Source: Spirochaetia bacterium (GTDB lineage Bacteria; Spirochaetota; Spirochaetia; Sphaerochaetales; Sphaerochaetaceae). From it: a DNA stretch of 7,247 nt. Below are positions 6,331 to 7,247 of the stretch, piece by piece; positions within the stretch are counted from its first letter, which is position 1, and each line of letters opens with the position of its first letter. Both the position numbers and the translations under genes were made by a program. The notes under the pieces were generated by a model. That model was not told the DNA's origin, made no database searches, and saw only the letters and a list, made by a program, of their open reading frames with translations. The stretch lies in the NCBI GenBank assembly GCA_009929055.1, contig SABI01000122.1, positions 1-7,247 on the forward strand, in the 5' to 3' direction.

Positions 6331-7247
6331 TTATTGAACATACTTAAGTAGTAACGACTGGTCAAGTTCTGGATATAAAAGATATGCATCAAGGAGAGTT
6401 TGAACCCTCTTCTTTGCTTCTTCTTGGACACTCTTGTCTGTAACGTATCGAGCCTTGCTCTCTTCGCCCTCTTTTGCCCCTTTAGTTATAATAGCAGGCT
6501 TTGTATGAGATAACACTAAATAAATTATTGAAGCAATCTCTTTCATCTCTTCTTTTCCCATACCTAAGGTAGTAACTGCAGGGGTACCAACTCTTAAGCC
6601 ACTAGTGTACCAAGGACCATTTTCATCAAATGGGAGGGCATTTCTATTTAATGTAATTCCGCATTCTCTTAAGGCACTCTCCCCTTGCCGTCCATTAATC
6701 CCAAAACTTCTCACATCCAGAAGCATAAGGTGGTTATCTGTACCTCCTGTTGCTACAGTGATTCCTAATTCTTGGCAATATGCGGCTAGAGCCCTTGCAT
6801 TATCTACTATTTTTTGGGCATAGGAGGGGAAGCTTTCATCTAACGCTTCTGTAAAAGCAACAGCTTTGGCAGCAATGACATGAGGAAGAGGGCCACCAAT
6901 AACAAGAGGACATCCTTTATCGACGCTATCGGCAAACTCGGATGTACATAAGACCATACCACCACGAGGCCCTCTAAGGGTCTTATGGGTAGTTGTTGTC
7001 ACTACATCAGCGTGCAGAACTGGGTCATAATCTCCACTCATCACTTTACCCGCGACGAGCCCAGCAAAATGAGCCATATCTACCATGAATACGGCCCCAA
7101 CTTCAGTAGCAATTTCTTTCATCTTTTTAAAATTGATTAATCTAGGGTAAGCGCTATAGCCTGCTAAAAGAATAAGGGGTTTAATTTCTTTAGCGAGGCG
7201 CCTAATTTCTTCATAATCAAGAAGTCCACTCTCTCTGTCTACTGTAT
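6331..7247 (-). CDS. glyA: Serine hydroxymethyltransferase, C-terminal 304 residues (5' end outside window)
   Basis: This PLP enzyme interconverts serine plus tetrahydrofolate with glycine plus methylene-tetrahydrofolate. An in-frame ATG at 7122 is internal, not the start: hand translation from 7123 to 7245 stays open and gives family sequence such as G-L-L-D-Y-E, K-P-L-I-L-L-A-G-Y-S-A-Y-P-R and I-N-F-K-K. Counting from 7245, the visible part contains V-D-M-A-H (Asp56, His59, PLP contacts), the Schiff-base lysine Lys88 in T-T-T-T-H-K-T-L, G-G-T-D-N-H-L, and Arg218 in S-G-L-R-V-G-T-P-A, which corresponds to the substrate-carboxylate arginine of E. coli GlyA. About 86 residues follow this arginine, some 30 more than in E. 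coli. From memory this longer tail fits the GlyA of spirochaetes and chlamydiae. At least about 140 N-terminal residues and the promoter lie beyond the right edge. It lies 22 bases upstream of gcvH, linking serine/glycine exchange to glycine cleavage. Confidence 0.96.
   Translation of the reverse strand, partial: TVDRESGLLDYEEIRRLAKEIKPLILLAGYSAYPRLINFKKMKEIATEVGAVFMVDMAHFAGLVAGKVMSGDYDPVLHADVVTTTTHKTLRGPRGGMVLCTSEFADSVDKGCPLVIGGPLPHVIAAKAVAFTEALDESFPSYAQKIVDNARALAAYCQELGITVATGGTDNHLMLLDVRSFGINGRQGESALRECGITLNRNALPFDENGPWYTSGLRVGTPAVTTLGMGKEEMKEIASIIYLVLSHTKPAIITKGAKEGEESKARYVTDKSVQEEAKKRVQTLLDAYLLYPELDQSLLLKYVQ

Noticed and set aside
7120..7122. ATG that could be read as the start of a 263-residue GlyA.
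   Set aside because: The frame remains open upstream to the window edge and encodes conserved serine hydroxymethyltransferase sequence, so this methionine is internal.

Overview
The window is one co-directional block on the minus strand, with no RNA gene, mobile element or CRISPR array. It reads right to left as a glycine/one-carbon metabolism operon. The order of transcription is: glyA (5' end outside the window), gcvH, a signal-peptide-bearing beta-barrel-like protein, gcvPA, gcvPB, an FAD oxidoreductase with a C-terminal eight-cysteine iron-sulfur domain, and the start of a second FAD oxidoreductase that runs off the left edge. Gaps are 22, 32, 75, -4 (ATGA overlap), 33 and 4 bases. Every visible start has a Shine-Dalgarno sequence. 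No convincing terminator or internal promoter is visible, so a single transcript is the simplest reading.

Organism: the DNA is fairly AT-rich and TGA is used as a stop. An exported protein with a barrel-like pattern points to a Gram-negative (diderm) cell. The P-protein is the split two-subunit form. The visible part of GlyA has a C-terminus about 30 residues longer than that of E. coli and, from memory, resembles the long GlyA of spirochaetes and chlamydiae. A low-GC, anaerobic spirochaete-like bacterium is my best guess, but this is inference and not proven by the sequence.

How the genes work together: GcvPA/GcvPB decarboxylate glycine and load the aminomethyl group on the lipoyl arm of GcvH. 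T-protein (gcvT, not in this window) would pass the one-carbon unit to tetrahydrofolate, and GlyA interconverts glycine and serine with the same methylene-tetrahydrofolate. The usual final step, reoxidation of lipoyl-GcvH by dihydrolipoamide dehydrogenase (L-protein), has no gene here. The operon instead continues into two tandem, clearly related FAD proteins, the first with a fused 4Fe-4S domain of the GltD/dihydropyrimidine-dehydrogenase N-terminal type.

The most interesting parts are this unusual FAD/Fe-S fusion with its downstream paralogue and the predicted outer-membrane protein lodged between gcvH and gcvPA. The rest is ordinary glycine cleavage machinery.
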